A stretch of DNA of 64,000 nt from Chitinophagales bacterium (GTDB lineage Bacteria > Bacteroidota > Bacteroidia > Chitinophagales > Chitinophagaceae): contig JAFLBJ010000001.1 in the NCBI GenBank assembly GCA_017303415.1, positions 806,001-870,000 of the forward strand. Direction: 5' to 3'. The position numbers were made by a program, and so were the translations under genes. A model generated the notes under the pieces. The model worked only from the letters and a program-made list of their open reading frames with translations. It did no database searches and was not told the DNA's origin. Below, piece after piece: positions 17,370-25,180 of the stretch (positions within the stretch are counted from its first letter, which is position 1; each line of letters begins with the position of its first letter).

Positions 17370-17885
17370 ATGAAAAAGATGATCCTGGCCCTCTTCAGTC
17401 TCCTGGTCATAGGAACGGCGGCAGAGGCGCAGAAATATGCCATCATTGATACCCGCTATATTCTGGACAAAATGCCGGAATATACGTCTGCCCAAAAGCA
17501 ATTGGATGAAATTGCCGCCGGCTGGCAAAAGGAGATCGATGACAAGCAAACCGAACTCGACCGGCTGTACCGGGAATTTGATGTGGAACAGGTAATGCTG
17601 ACCGACGAGCTGAAGAAGAAAAGAGAGAACCAACTCTTTATTAAAGAGAAAGAACTCCGTGATCTTCAACGCAAACGCTTTGGTTTTGAAGGCGATCTGT
17701 TCAAAAAAAGGCAGGAATTGGTAAAGCCTGTCCAGGACAAGGTCTACAATGCCGTTCAAAAGCTGGCCGTACAGCGGGGGTATGACTTTATTCTTGACAA
17801 AAGTGAAGGAATTACTGTTATCTTTGCCGACCCCAAATTGGACAAGAGTGAGGATATTTTGAAGGAATTAGGGGTCAAAAACTGA
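17370..17885 (+). CDS. OmpH/Skp family periplasmic chaperone
   Basis: 171 residues from MKKMILALFSLLVIGTAAEAQ, a signal peptide; a start 17 codons upstream would overlap bamA. The mature protein has the OmpH pattern: short beta strand KYAIIDTRYILDKMPEY, a long charged helical arm (about residues 45-120), then QKLAVQRGYDFILDKSEG. Skp-type proteins hold unfolded outer-membrane proteins for delivery to BamA, consistent with the gene order. Confidence 0.9.
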   Translation: MKKMILALFSLLVIGTAAEAQKYAIIDTRYILDKMPEYTSAQKQLDEIAAGWQKEIDDKQTELDRLYREFDVEQVMLTDELKKKRENQLFIKEKELRDLQRKRFGFEGDLFKKRQELVKPVQDKVYNAVQKLAVQRGYDFILDKSEGITVIFADPKLDKSEDILKELGVKN

Positions 17886-17957
17886 TGTTAAAGATTTCTA
17901 AAAACGCAACTAAAACGAATACAATCGTATCATACTAAAACACCAACAAAAAGTATA

Positions 17958-18491
17958 ATGAAAAAGGTAACAGGCTTATTTATCGCCCTTCTGCTTTTGA
18001 CGACTGCCTCCACTGTAAGTGCCCAAAAAACTGGATATATCCGTGTGGATGAAATGGTATCGCTGATGCCTGAGTTGTCCAAGATCGACACGCTGCTGGC
18101 TCAATACCGTGATGATTCTTTGCCCGGTACATTCAACTACCTGCTGGTAGAGTATCAGCGCTATGACAGCATTTCGAAAGATAGCATCAAGCCCCTGATC
18201 GTACGTAATGATGCCGCCAAAAAAGCGGGTGAGTTCCTGACTGAATTACAGAACTGGCAATCTACCGCCCAACAAATGATCGAAGGCAAACAGTCTGCTT
18301 TGCTTCAGCCTATTTATACAAAGGTGATGAAAGCCATTGATGATGTAGCCAAGGAAAAAGGCTATGCCTATGTTTATAACCGGGAAGCCTTGTTAGTGGC
18401 CCCTCCGGCTGATGACCTTCTACCCTTGGTAGCTGCGAAATTGGGGGTAAAACTGCCTCCCAAAGCGCCCGCCACCAAGCCCGGAAACTAA
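17958..18491 (+). CDS. second OmpH/Skp family periplasmic protein
   Basis: 177 residues. Signal peptide MKKVTGLFIALLLLTTASTVSAQ, followed by KTGYIRVDEMVSLMPEL, a helical arm, and AKEKGYAYVYNREALLVAPP, matching the preceding gene in layout. Tandem OmpH genes after bamA are common in Bacteroidota. It ends in a Pro/Lys/Ala-rich tail (PPKAPATKPGN). A hairpin terminator follows 24 bp after the stop. Confidence 0.88.
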   Translation: MKKVTGLFIALLLLTTASTVSAQKTGYIRVDEMVSLMPELSKIDTLLAQYRDDSLPGTFNYLLVEYQRYDSISKDSIKPLIVRNDAAKKAGEFLTELQNWQSTAQQMIEGKQSALLQPIYTKVMKAIDDVAKEKGYAYVYNREALLVAPPADDLLPLVAAKLGVKLPPKAPATKPGN

Positions 18492-18515
18492 TATCATAAA
18501 ATAAGTTTCATATAG

Positions 18516-18542
18516 AACTGCCGCCTTATTGGGCGGCAGTTT
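18516..18542 (+). terminator. hairpin terminator after ompH
   Basis: Perfect 10-bp stem AACTGCCGCC / GGCGGCAGTT with a 6-nt loop. The T tract is short. It directly abuts the murI promoter box, so the end of the bamA-ompH transcript and the start of murI are packed together. Confidence 0.7.
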
Positions 18543-18549
18543 ACATTTG
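18542..18549 (+). promoter_or_regulatory. -7 promoter box for murI (TACATTTG)
   Basis: TACATTTG is 8 nt before the ATG at 18558 and overlaps an upstream GTG at 18549, which is therefore an unlikely start. Confidence 0.55.
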
Positions 18550-18557
18550 TGGCTGTC

Positions 18558-19406
18558 ATGTTGAGCAAAAACCCCATTGGCATATTTGATTCCGGTTATG
18601 GCGGTCTTACCGTGATGAAGGAGATCGTATCACGATTACCACAGTATGATTATCTCTACCTGGGGGATAATGCGCGTACGCCTTATGGTAACCGGTCCTT
18701 TGAAACGGTTTATCATTATACACTCGAATCGGTGGAATGGCTTTTTTCACAGGGATGCCCATTAGTTATACTGGCCTGTAATACGGCTTCGGCGAAAGCC
18801 TTGCGGACGATCCAGCAAAATGACCTTCCGCGCATTGCCCCGGATAACCGGGTGCTGGGGGTGATACGCCCAACCGCTGAAGTGATCGGGCAGTATTCCA
18901 AATCCGGTCATATCGGCGTTTTGGGTACCCGGGGTACAGTTCAGTCTGAATCCTACCTGATCGAGATCGCAAAATTCTTTCCAACATACCAGGTATACCA
19001 ACAAGCTTGTCCTATGTGGGTGCCTCTGGTGGAAAACAACCAACATTCAGGGCCGGGTGCCGACTATTTTGTAAGGGAATGTCTTGACCAGATTTTGGGT
19101 ACCCATCCGGATATAGATACCCTGCTCCTGGCTTGTACACACTACCCTTTGCTCATGGATAAGATCCGGGACCTGGTGCCAAAAGGTATGCAGGTCATTT
19201 CCCAGGGCCCGATCGTGGCTGAAAGCCTGGCAGCCTACCTCGCGCGCCATACCGAAATGGAGGCCCGGCTTGGGAAAGGTGGCAGCAGGGCTTATTTTAC
19301 CACAGACTCTACCGAAGACTTTGATAGTCAGGCGAAAATATTTTTAGGAGAAGCGGTGAGGGCGGAGAAGGCGGAGCTGGGAAAGGGCAGCAGACGTGAG
19401 ACGTGA
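18558..19406 (+). CDS. murI: glutamate racemase
   Basis: 282 residues. It interconverts L- and D-glutamate for peptidoglycan. Motifs: IGIFDSGYGGLTV, LGDNARTPYG, the first catalytic Cys in LACNTASAKA, GVLGTRGTVQSE, and the second Cys in LLACTHYPLL. The last codons and the stop (19404-19406) lie inside the first GACGTGA heptamers of the following repeat array, so the C-terminus RRET is encoded by the repeat. Confidence 0.95.
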   Translation: MLSKNPIGIFDSGYGGLTVMKEIVSRLPQYDYLYLGDNARTPYGNRSFETVYHYTLESVEWLFSQGCPLVILACNTASAKALRTIQQNDLPRIAPDNRVLGVIRPTAEVIGQYSKSGHIGVLGTRGTVQSESYLIEIAKFFPTYQVYQQACPMWVPLVENNQHSGPGADYFVRECLDQILGTHPDIDTLLLACTHYPLLMDKIRDLVPKGMQVISQGPIVAESLAAYLARHTEMEARLGKGGSRAYFTTDSTEDFDSQAKIFLGEAVRAEKAELGKGSRRET

Positions 19407-19560
19407 ATCGTGAGACGTGAGACGTGAGACGTGAGACGTGAGACGTGAGACGTGAGTAAACTATTAAGAATCAAAGTTATAAATGTTTCACTATTCACCA
19501 TTGACTATTGACTATTCACTATTCACGTCTCACGTCTCACGATTCACGTCTCACATCTCA
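19393..19560. repeat. inverted pair of 7-bp arrays (GACGTGA / TCACGTC)
   Basis: Left arm 19393-19456: about nine tandem heptamers, mostly GACGTGA, one as ATCGTGA. Right arm 19487-19560: ten or so TTGACTA, TTCACTA and CTCACGT heptamers on the same 7-bp period. The spacer is about 30 bp. It fills most of the gap between murI and the rpmH promoter and includes the murI stop codon. The RNA would form a long imperfect hairpin. Confidence 0.9.
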
Positions 19561-19593
19561 GGTTTTTCCCTTTCTTTTTCCCCATTTTTCCCC

Positions 19594-19601
19594 TACCTTT
19601 G
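19594..19601 (+). promoter_or_regulatory. -7 promoter box for rpmH (TACCTTTG)
   Basis: Exact match to TAnnTTTG, 90 nt upstream of the rpmH ATG. The long leader contrasts with the leaderless genes here and could carry regulation. Confidence 0.55.
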
Positions 19602-19691
19602 CCGTCCTTTCACAAACGGTGGGAAGTGGTGTTCCCGCTGCGACAGGATGATAAACCCGTAAGGGATCTTTAAAAAGGAAAAAAGCAGACT

Positions 19692-19853
19692 ATGCCAAAA
19701 AAACGTACTTATCAACCGCACCGCCGCCGCCGGAAAAGTGTCCATGGCTTTCGCAAGCGTATGGAAACTGCCAATGGCCGTAAGGTATTGGCCAGCCGCA
19801 GGAGAAAGGGACGTAAGAAACTGACCGTTTCTGACGAACAAAGACTCAAATAG
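19692..19853 (+). CDS. rpmH: 50S ribosomal protein L34
   Basis: 53 residues, very basic: [20 protein letters not shown], then [20 protein letters not shown] and [13 protein letters not shown]. It matches the bL34 consensus with an extra lysine near the start and a short C-terminal extension. It is followed by rnpA in the classic order, with a terminator-like hairpin between them. Confidence 0.95.
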   Translation: MPKKRTYQPHRRRRKSVHGFRKRMETANGRKVLASRRRKGRKKLTVSDEQRLK

Positions 19854-19903
19854 ACCCAATGATCCGGGTTGATCCCCGGTCTTCGGAATTTGAATATATT
19901 TAG

Positions 19904-19937
19904 CAATAGCTTCGGGGTTCCGGAGCTATTTTTTTTT
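19904..19937 (+). terminator. rho-independent terminator between rpmH and rnpA
   Basis: Stem AATAGCTTCGG / CCGGAGCTATT (one G-T pair), 4-nt loop, then a run of T. It lies just before the rnpA start at 19945, so read-through from rpmH would be limited and rnpA expression kept low. Confidence 0.8.
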
Positions 19938-19944
19938 GAACGAA

Positions 19945-20358
19945 ATGAAAAAACAATTCACGCTGGGAAAAGAAGAGCGGTTGAAAAGCCGGAAGCAGAT
20001 CGATCATCTGTTTCGGGAAGGCCGTTCCTTTAATTTTTTTCCATTCCGGGTATTGTTTTCCATTTCACCCAGGCAGCCTGATACAACATCGGTGATCCAA
20101 TTTGGGATCGGGGTGTCCACCCGGCATTTTAAAAAAGCGGTGGACCGAAACAGGATAAAAAGGCTGAGTCGCGAGGCCTGGCGTTTACAGAAGAATGAAC
20201 TTACCGAGCTGTTAAGCACCAAACAAAAAGGCCTGAATACATTCTTTGTATTTACCGGAAAAGAATTGGTGGAATTTGCCGAAGTCAGTGAAAAAATGAC
20301 CGGGTGTATACAAAAACTGAAAAAGTTTATTGATGAAGACATTGACCCGCATACTTAG
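19945..20358 (+). CDS. rnpA: ribonuclease P protein component
   Basis: 137 residues from the ATG at 19945 (a TTG three codons upstream is less likely). It is the protein subunit of RNase P, which processes tRNA 5' ends. It contains [21 protein letters not shown] near the N-terminus, [28 protein letters not shown] with the RNR motif, and [11 protein letters not shown]. The 3' end overlaps yidD by 26 bp in another frame. Confidence 0.92.
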   Translation: MKKQFTLGKEERLKSRKQIDHLFREGRSFNFFPFRVLFSISPRQPDTTSVIQFGIGVSTRHFKKAVDRNRIKRLSREAWRLQKNELTELLSTKQKGLNTFFVFTGKELVEFAEVSEKMTGCIQKLKKFIDEDIDPHT

Positions 20359-20563
20359 TATTCCCTTTATCTTGCTCATCAAGATCTATCAGTGGGTTAT
20401 TTCCCCCTGGCTGGGACCCAAATGCCGGTTCACACCCACCTGTTCGCACTATGCAGCCGAGGCCTTTAAGAAACACGGGGTTTTCAAAGGCTTTTGGCTG
20501 GCGGTAAAGCGGATATCCAAATGTCATCCCTGGGGCGGAAGTGGGTATGATCCGGTTCCCTGA
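20333..20563 (+). CDS. yidD: membrane protein insertion efficiency factor YidD
   Basis: 76 residues. Membrane-associated helper of YidC-dependent insertion. The diagnostic cysteine-rich core is present: [35 protein letters not shown], and [13 protein letters not shown] at the end. It overlaps rnpA by 26 bp and ends 17 bp from the convergent SOD gene. Confidence 0.95.
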   Translation: MKTLTRILSIPFILLIKIYQWVISPWLGPKCRFTPTCSHYAAEAFKKHGVFKGFWLAVKRISKCHPWGGSGYDPVP

Positions 20564-20580
20564 TTTTTTATTTCACGGAA

Positions 20581-21177
20581 TTATTTAAGCCGGCCCGCTA
20601 CAACATCCCAACTAACCACATTCCAAAACGCGGCCAGATAATCTGCCCGGCGGTTCTGGTATTTGAGGTAGTAGGCATGTTCCCATACATCCACACCGAG
20701 TAAGGGGGTACCTTTTACTTCGGCCACATCCATCAGGGGGTTATCTTGATTGGGGGTAGAGCTGATCTCCAGTTTGCCATCTTTTTGTATCAGCCAGGCC
20801 CAACCCGAGCCAAAACGGGTCATTCCCGCAGCTGCAAATTTTTCTTTGAATGTATCAAATGAACCAAAGGCTGCATTGATAGCATCAGCCAATTTACCGC
20901 TTGGGGCACCGCCTGCATTATGGGCCAGGCTTTCCCAGAAGAAACTGTGGTTCCAGTGACCGCCACCGTTATTACGTACGGCCGGGGAAATAGTACCTGC
21001 TACAGCAACCAGTTGCTCCAGGGTCTTTCCTTCATGCTCCGTGCCGGCAACGGCCTTATTGAGGTTGTCTACATAGGCCTGATGGTGCTTTCCATGATGG
21101 ATCTGCATGGTCAGGGTATCAATATGAGGTTCCAACGCCTCGTGTGCATAGGGAAGGGCTGGTAATGTAAATGCCAT
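20581..21177 (-). CDS. superoxide dismutase, Fe/Mn type
   Basis: 198 residues. It converts superoxide to oxygen and hydrogen peroxide. The four metal ligands are visible: His in [13 protein letters not shown], His in [12 protein letters not shown], Asp and His in [21 protein letters not shown]. There is no signal peptide, so it is cytoplasmic. The metal preference (Fe, Mn or cambialistic) cannot be settled by eye. Confidence 0.95.
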   Translation of the reverse strand: MAFTLPALPYAHEALEPHIDTLTMQIHHGKHHQAYVDNLNKAVAGTEHEGKTLEQLVAVAGTISPAVRNNGGGHWNHSFFWESLAHNAGGAPSGKLADAINAAFGSFDTFKEKFAAAGMTRFGSGWAWLIQKDGKLEISSTPNQDNPLMDVAEVKGTPLLGVDVWEHAYYLKYQNRRADYLAAFWNVVSWDVVAGRLK

Positions 21178-21276
21178 GGTGTTGTTTTTGAGTATAAAAA
21201 GATCGGTTATCGTTTAATTATTCAACAAATTTAATGCGGGAAAGTTGATTACCTTCATTAATTAAAAAATGACCAC

Positions 21277-21984
21277 ATGAGAATATCGTATTCACTGCTC
21301 CTCCTGGGGCTTTGCATCTTTATGGCTCCGCTCCTAAGCCAGGCTCAAAACGACAACACACTTACTAAAAAGGAAAAGAAAGAGGGTTGGACCCTTTTGT
21401 TTGACGGCAAGTCACTCAAAGGCTGGAAAGGGTTTAAAGATCGTGCTGCCGCAGGCTGGCAGGTGGAAAATGGGGAAATAATGTGCAAGGAAGGCAACAT
21501 CAACGGGCGATCTGACCTCATCACCACAGACATGTATGAGAATTTCGAATTGTCCATTGAATGGAAAATTGCACCCAAACACAATAGCGGTATCATCTAT
21601 ATGGTAACCGAAGAGGCAGGGGCTACCTACGAAACCGGTCCCGAATACCAACTCATTGATGACCTTGGATACCCCGACCCGCTCCGTGATGTGCAACTCA
21701 GCGGATCAAATTACGATATGCACCCTCCGCTGGAAAAAGTGGCCAAACCCGCCGGCGAATACAATATCACCCGTATCCTGGTCAATAAAGGCCATGTAGA
21801 ACATTGGTTGAATGGTGTGAAAGTAGTGGAGTATGAACTCTGGACGCCCGAGTGGGAACAAACCAAAACCAATAGCAAATGGAAAGATGTTTCTACCTAT
21901 GGTCAATCGGCTTCAGGCTATCTGGCTTTGCAGGACCATGGCGGTGGAGTGTGGTTTAAGAATATCAAACTAAGGAAATTGTAA
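21277..21984 (+). CDS. secreted DUF1080 (3-keto-disaccharide hydrolase-like) protein
   Basis: 235 residues: signal peptide to about residue 23 (LSQAQ), then the DUF1080 beta-sandwich with WTLLFDGKSLKGWKGF, VENGEIMCKE, FELSIEWKIAPKHNSGIIYMV, GPEYQLIDD and GYLALQDHGGGVWFKNIKLRKL. Some family members hydrolyse 3-keto-glycosides after sugar oxidation; others only bind glycans. It is a single gene followed by a TTAGCTA heptamer palindrome. Confidence 0.9.
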   Translation: MRISYSLLLLGLCIFMAPLLSQAQNDNTLTKKEKKEGWTLLFDGKSLKGWKGFKDRAAAGWQVENGEIMCKEGNINGRSDLITTDMYENFELSIEWKIAPKHNSGIIYMVTEEAGATYETGPEYQLIDDLGYPDPLRDVQLSGSNYDMHPPLEKVAKPAGEYNITRILVNKGHVEHWLNGVKVVEYELWTPEWEQTKTNSKWKDVSTYGQSASGYLALQDHGGGVWFKNIKLRKL

Positions 21985-21986
21985 AT

Positions 21987-22027
21987 AGCGATTAGCTGTT
22001 GGCTATTAGCTATTAGCCAACAGCTAT
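21987..22027. repeat. palindromic 7-bp array (TTAGCTA type)
   Basis: TTAGCTG, TTGGCTA, TTAGCTA, TTAGCCA, ACAGCTA: consecutive heptamers that together form a near-perfect palindrome with its centre near 22008. It separates two convergent genes and includes the stop codon of the tadA-like gene (22024-22026). It could serve as a bidirectional terminator. Confidence 0.8.
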
Positions 22028-22461
22028 CTTTTGTTTCTGAAGAAGGCCTTCATCAACTCCGCACATTCCTCCTTCAAAATACCTCTTGTGATTTCTGTTT
22101 TTGGATGAAAGGGCCATTCTTCGCGGGTGATGCGTTTGTGTCCGTTCTTTTCATCATCTGCACCCCATACAATCCGGGCGATCTTACTCCAGTACAAAGC
22201 ACCTGCGCACATCAGGCAAGGTTCTACGGTAACATACAATACCGCTTCAGGTAAATATTTGCTTCCTAAAAAATTAAAGGCCGAAGTAAGCGCGATCATT
22301 TCTGCATGCGCTGTCGGGTCATTTAACCGTTCCACCATATTATGACCACGGGCAATGATCTTTCCATTCAATACAACCACGGCACCAACAGGAATCTCCT
22401 CTTCATCATAGGCGAGTCGCGCTTCTTTGAGGGCTGCGGTCATGTAGTATTCGTCGGTCAT
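22024..22461 (-). CDS. tadA: nucleoside deaminase, tRNA adenosine deaminase-like
   Basis: 145 residues. Zinc-dependent deaminase with ligands in TAHAEMIAL (His plus catalytic Glu) and PCLMCAGAL (two Cys), plus IPVGAVVVLNGKIIARGHN near the N-terminus. TadA converts A34 to inosine in tRNA-Arg; the length and motifs fit TadA better than free-base deaminases, though the distinction is not absolute by eye. The stop codon is in the 3' repeat, and the start abuts another GTGA array. Confidence 0.85.
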   Translation of the reverse strand: MTDEYYMTAALKEARLAYDEEEIPVGAVVVLNGKIIARGHNMVERLNDPTAHAEMIALTSAFNFLGSKYLPEAVLYVTVEPCLMCAGALYWSKIARIVWGADDEKNGHKRITREEWPFHPKTEITRGILKEECAELMKAFFRNKR

Positions 22462-22477
22462 TGGGTGTGTGTGGTGG

Positions 22478-22653
22478 GTGAAGAGTGAGACGTGAGGCGT
22501 GAGACGTGAGACGTGAGGCGTGAATCGTCAGGAACTGGTCATTGGTCGATTATTTTAGTTAGGCGCAAGCTACAATTTTTTATTAAAAACCGGTTTCTCG
22601 AACCTCACACCTCACGCTTCACGTCTCACGCCTCACATTTCACAATTCACTAC
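22478..22653. repeat. inverted pair of 7-bp arrays (GTGAGAC / CCTCACN)
   Basis: Left arm 22478-22529 in steps of 7: GTGAAGA, GTGAGAC, GTGAGGC, GTGAGAC and so on. Right arm 22603-22653: CCTCACA, CCTCACG, CTTCACG, TCTCACG, CCTCACA and so on. The spacer is about 73 bp. The TCAC core is invariant while the other three bases vary. It occupies the divergent gap between the tadA-like gene and ALDH, ending 10 nt before the ALDH start. Confidence 0.9.
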
Positions 22654-22662
22654 CTTCACACC

Positions 22663-24027
22663 ATGCCACCCCTCACCCCTCTTCGCCAATACTTTCAATC
22701 CGGGGCTACACGTCCGGTTGGGTTTCGCATGGCACAGTTAAAAAAACTCAAGCAGGCGATACTTTCGCATGAACAGGAAATTTATCAGGCTTTGCGGTCT
22801 GATCTGAACAAGAGTCCCGAAGAAGCCTGGGTAACAGAGATCGGGCTTGTGATCAAAGAGATCAATAATGCGATCCGCCATTTACCCCATTGGGTCAAGC
22901 CGGAAAGGGTAGGAACAGATATTGTCAACCTGCCTTCTTCCAGTTTTGTGGTGCGTGATCCATTGGGGACTGTATTGGTGATCGGCCCCTGGAATTTTCC
23001 GTTTATGCTGACCATTCTACCTGTGATCGGTGCCATGGCTGGAGGAAATACGATCGTGGTAAAACCCAGTGAATTTGCCCCCGCTACCTCGGCGCTGATC
23101 AGCAAGATCATCCAGGCCATATTTCCTCCTGAGTATATGCTTTGTGTAGAGGGCGAAGGCGCAGTGGTGGTCCCCGAGCTGATGAAAGACTTTCGCTTTG
23201 ACCATTTATTTTATACCGGAAGTACGGCAGTTGGAAAGATCATTTACAAAATGGCGGCAGATCAACTAATCCCTGTTACCCTTGAGTTAGGAGGGAAAGG
23301 ACCTTGCGTAGTAGAAGCCGATGCAAATATCAGGGTGGCAGCCAGACGCATCGCCGTAACAAAATTCTCCAATGGCGGTCAAATGTGTGTGAGCCCCGAT
23401 TATGTGTTGGTACATGAATCGGTTCGCGAACAATTTATCGCCGAATTTAAAAAAGCCACGGTTCAGTTTTTTGGAGAAGATCCCAAAAACAATAACGACT
23501 ATGTACGGATCATCAATCACCGGCAATTTGACCGTCTTACAAAGTATTTGGCCGAAGGCCATATCCTGATGGGTGGAGAACATGACCGGGAAAGATTATA
23601 TATCGATCCAACCCTGATGGACCAGGTTTCACCCGACGCAATGGTGATGAAAGAAGAGATATTCGGCCCCATCCTACCCCTCTTTTCATTTACTGATGCC
23701 AAAGAAGCCCGCCAACTTATACAACAAAACCCTGATCCGCTTTGTTTCTATATTTTTAGCAACAACTCCAAAACGATAAAGGAATGGCAGGAGGCGGTTC
23801 CGGCAGGTACATCCTGTATCAACAATGCCTCCTGGCAATTTACGAATCACCACCTTCCGTTTGGCGGCAGAGGAGCGAGTGGAATTGGGAAGTATCACGG
23901 TCATTTTTCCTTTGAAACCTTTACCCATCCTCGCTCCGTACTCAAAACACCCGTGTGGTTTGATCCGGATATCAAGTACCCGCCGATGAAAGGAAAGCTG
24001 GGATTGTTCAGGAAGGTGATACGATAA
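22663..24027 (+). CDS. aldehyde dehydrogenase (ALDH3-like)
   Basis: 454 residues from MPPLTPLRQYFQSGATRP; the longer frame runs through the repeat array and is rejected. NAD(P)-dependent oxidation of aldehydes. Motifs: GPWNFPFML, KPSEFAPATS, catalytic Glu in TLELGGKGPC, catalytic Cys in SNGGQMCVSPDYVL, and KEEIFGPILP. The length and the FYTGSTAVGK segment match the ALDH3/fatty-aldehyde group. The precise substrate is not determinable. The next gene follows after 16 bp. Confidence 0.92.
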   Translation: MPPLTPLRQYFQSGATRPVGFRMAQLKKLKQAILSHEQEIYQALRSDLNKSPEEAWVTEIGLVIKEINNAIRHLPHWVKPERVGTDIVNLPSSSFVVRDPLGTVLVIGPWNFPFMLTILPVIGAMAGGNTIVVKPSEFAPATSALISKIIQAIFPPEYMLCVEGEGAVVVPELMKDFRFDHLFYTGSTAVGKIIYKMAADQLIPVTLELGGKGPCVVEADANIRVAARRIAVTKFSNGGQMCVSPDYVLVHESVREQFIAEFKKATVQFFGEDPKNNNDYVRIINHRQFDRLTKYLAEGHILMGGEHDRERLYIDPTLMDQVSPDAMVMKEEIFGPILPLFSFTDAKEARQLIQQNPDPLCFYIFSNNSKTIKEWQEAVPAGTSCINNASWQFTNHHLPFGGRGASGIGKYHGHFSFETFTHPRSVLKTPVWFDPDIKYPPMKGKLGLFRKVIR

Positions 24028-24043
24028 GGGATTGATTACACAG

Positions 24044-24637
24044 ATGACAATCAGGCAACAAATATTGAAATGGGTTTATCCGGTTTGGTTGGGTTTTACC
24101 CGGTTGATTGGTTTAAATAATAAGACAATGGAGAATACCAACCGGCAAGGGCCTTCCCAATCCTTTTATGACCTGAAAGTGATCTTGAACAATGGAGAGG
24201 AGTTTCCGTTTTCCAATTTAAAAGGGAAGAAGGTCTTATTGGTGAATACCGCTTCGGATTGTGGCTATACCCCTCAATACACCGATCTGCAACAGTTATA
24301 TAAAGAAAATGAGGCTGAATTGGTGGTGGTTGGTTTCCCGGCCAATGATTTCAAAGAACAGGAAAAAGGGAATGATGAGGAAATTGCGGCTTTTTGCCAG
24401 CGAAATTTTGGTGTGAGTTTTCCTCTGGTAAAAAAATCTACCGTGATCAAAGGGCCTGGTCAAAACCCGGTCTTTCAATGGTTATCGGATCCTAAGAAGA
24501 ATGGATGGAATAGCCAGGAGCCGGTTTGGAATTTCTCCAAATATCTTGTCAATGAGGAAGGGATCCTGCTACAGTATTACGGGCCTTCTGTGTCTCCGCT
24601 TGGTCCCGAGATCGGGAATGCAATAAAAAAGGGTTAA
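24044..24637 (+). CDS. glutathione peroxidase-like thiol peroxidase, N-terminally extended
   Basis: 197 residues from the ATG at 24044. Peroxidatic Cys in LLVNTASDCGYTPQYTDLQ, then VVVGFPANDFKEQEKGNDEEI and the WNFSKYLVN motif. A 30-residue N-terminal hydrophobic stretch (WVYPVWLGFTRLIGLNN) could anchor it in the membrane. In non-sulfur-specialised bacteria such proteins usually use thioredoxin. A second, signal-peptide-bearing paralogue is at 49807-50319. Confidence 0.88.
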   Translation: MTIRQQILKWVYPVWLGFTRLIGLNNKTMENTNRQGPSQSFYDLKVILNNGEEFPFSNLKGKKVLLVNTASDCGYTPQYTDLQQLYKENEAELVVVGFPANDFKEQEKGNDEEIAAFCQRNFGVSFPLVKKSTVIKGPGQNPVFQWLSDPKKNGWNSQEPVWNFSKYLVNEEGILLQYYGPSVSPLGPEIGNAIKKG

Positions 24638-24698
24638 CTTTTTGGCCTAAATCAAGGCCATGTTCCAACCCGATTTCAGTTTTGTTCATAAATATTTT

Positions 24699-25178
24699 AT
24701 GGCAGAGAAACAGGAAAGCCTGTTGTTTCTGATCATTGGCGGGCTAGCGGTATTGCTCTCGGTGGTATTTTTCTTTTTTCTAAAAACAAATCCCGGATTT
24801 TTTAAAGGGGCGGCCATTCCGCTTTTTCTGGTGGGAACCCTGCTGGGCATTGTGGGCTATACGGTGTATGCCCGGTCGGATAAACAACGGATGGATGTGG
24901 CCTATAAGATGGGGCTTAACCGGGGAGGATATATAAAAATGGAAGAGGGCCCGCGTATGGAGAAAGTAATGAAGAATTTTGTGATATACCGATATGTGGA
25001 GATCGGCCTGGCTATAGCAGGTATATTCCTGTTCTTTTATTTTAAAAATGATCCGGCACGCGTTTTCTGGAAGGGCTTTGGGCTTACATTAGCGATCATG
25101 GCGATGATTGCGCTTGGTGCCGATTACTTTGCGGAGAAAAGAGGAAGAGTGTATCAGTTAGAATTAAATAAGAAATGA
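24699..25178 (+). CDS. membrane protein of unknown function, four predicted helices
   Basis: 159 residues from MAEKQESLLFLIIGGLAV; an in-frame ATG at 24660 would add 13 polar residues and cannot be excluded. Hydrophobic helices at about 7-30, 38-58, 100-117 and 128-145. The central loop (ARSDKQRMDVAYKMGLNRGGY) is polar. No family was recognised. It is followed by dusB convergently with only 2 bp between stops. Confidence 0.7.
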   Translation: MAEKQESLLFLIIGGLAVLLSVVFFFFLKTNPGFFKGAAIPLFLVGTLLGIVGYTVYARSDKQRMDVAYKMGLNRGGYIKMEEGPRMEKVMKNFVIYRYVEIGLAIAGIFLFFYFKNDPARVFWKGFGLTLAIMAMIALGADYFAEKRGRVYQLELNKK

Positions 25179-25180
25179 GG

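Noticed and set aside
19393-19560. CRISPR array
   Set aside because: Units are 7 bp and tandem with no spacers; no cas genes are present.
19692-20563. Chromosomal replication origin near rpmH-rnpA
   Set aside because: No dnaA, dnaN or cluster of DnaA boxes is present; the rpmH-rnpA-yidD order alone is not enough.
22513-22662. 50-residue N-terminal extension of the aldehyde dehydrogenase
   Set aside because: It translates through the CTCACG heptamer array; the ALDH family begins at the ATG at 22663.
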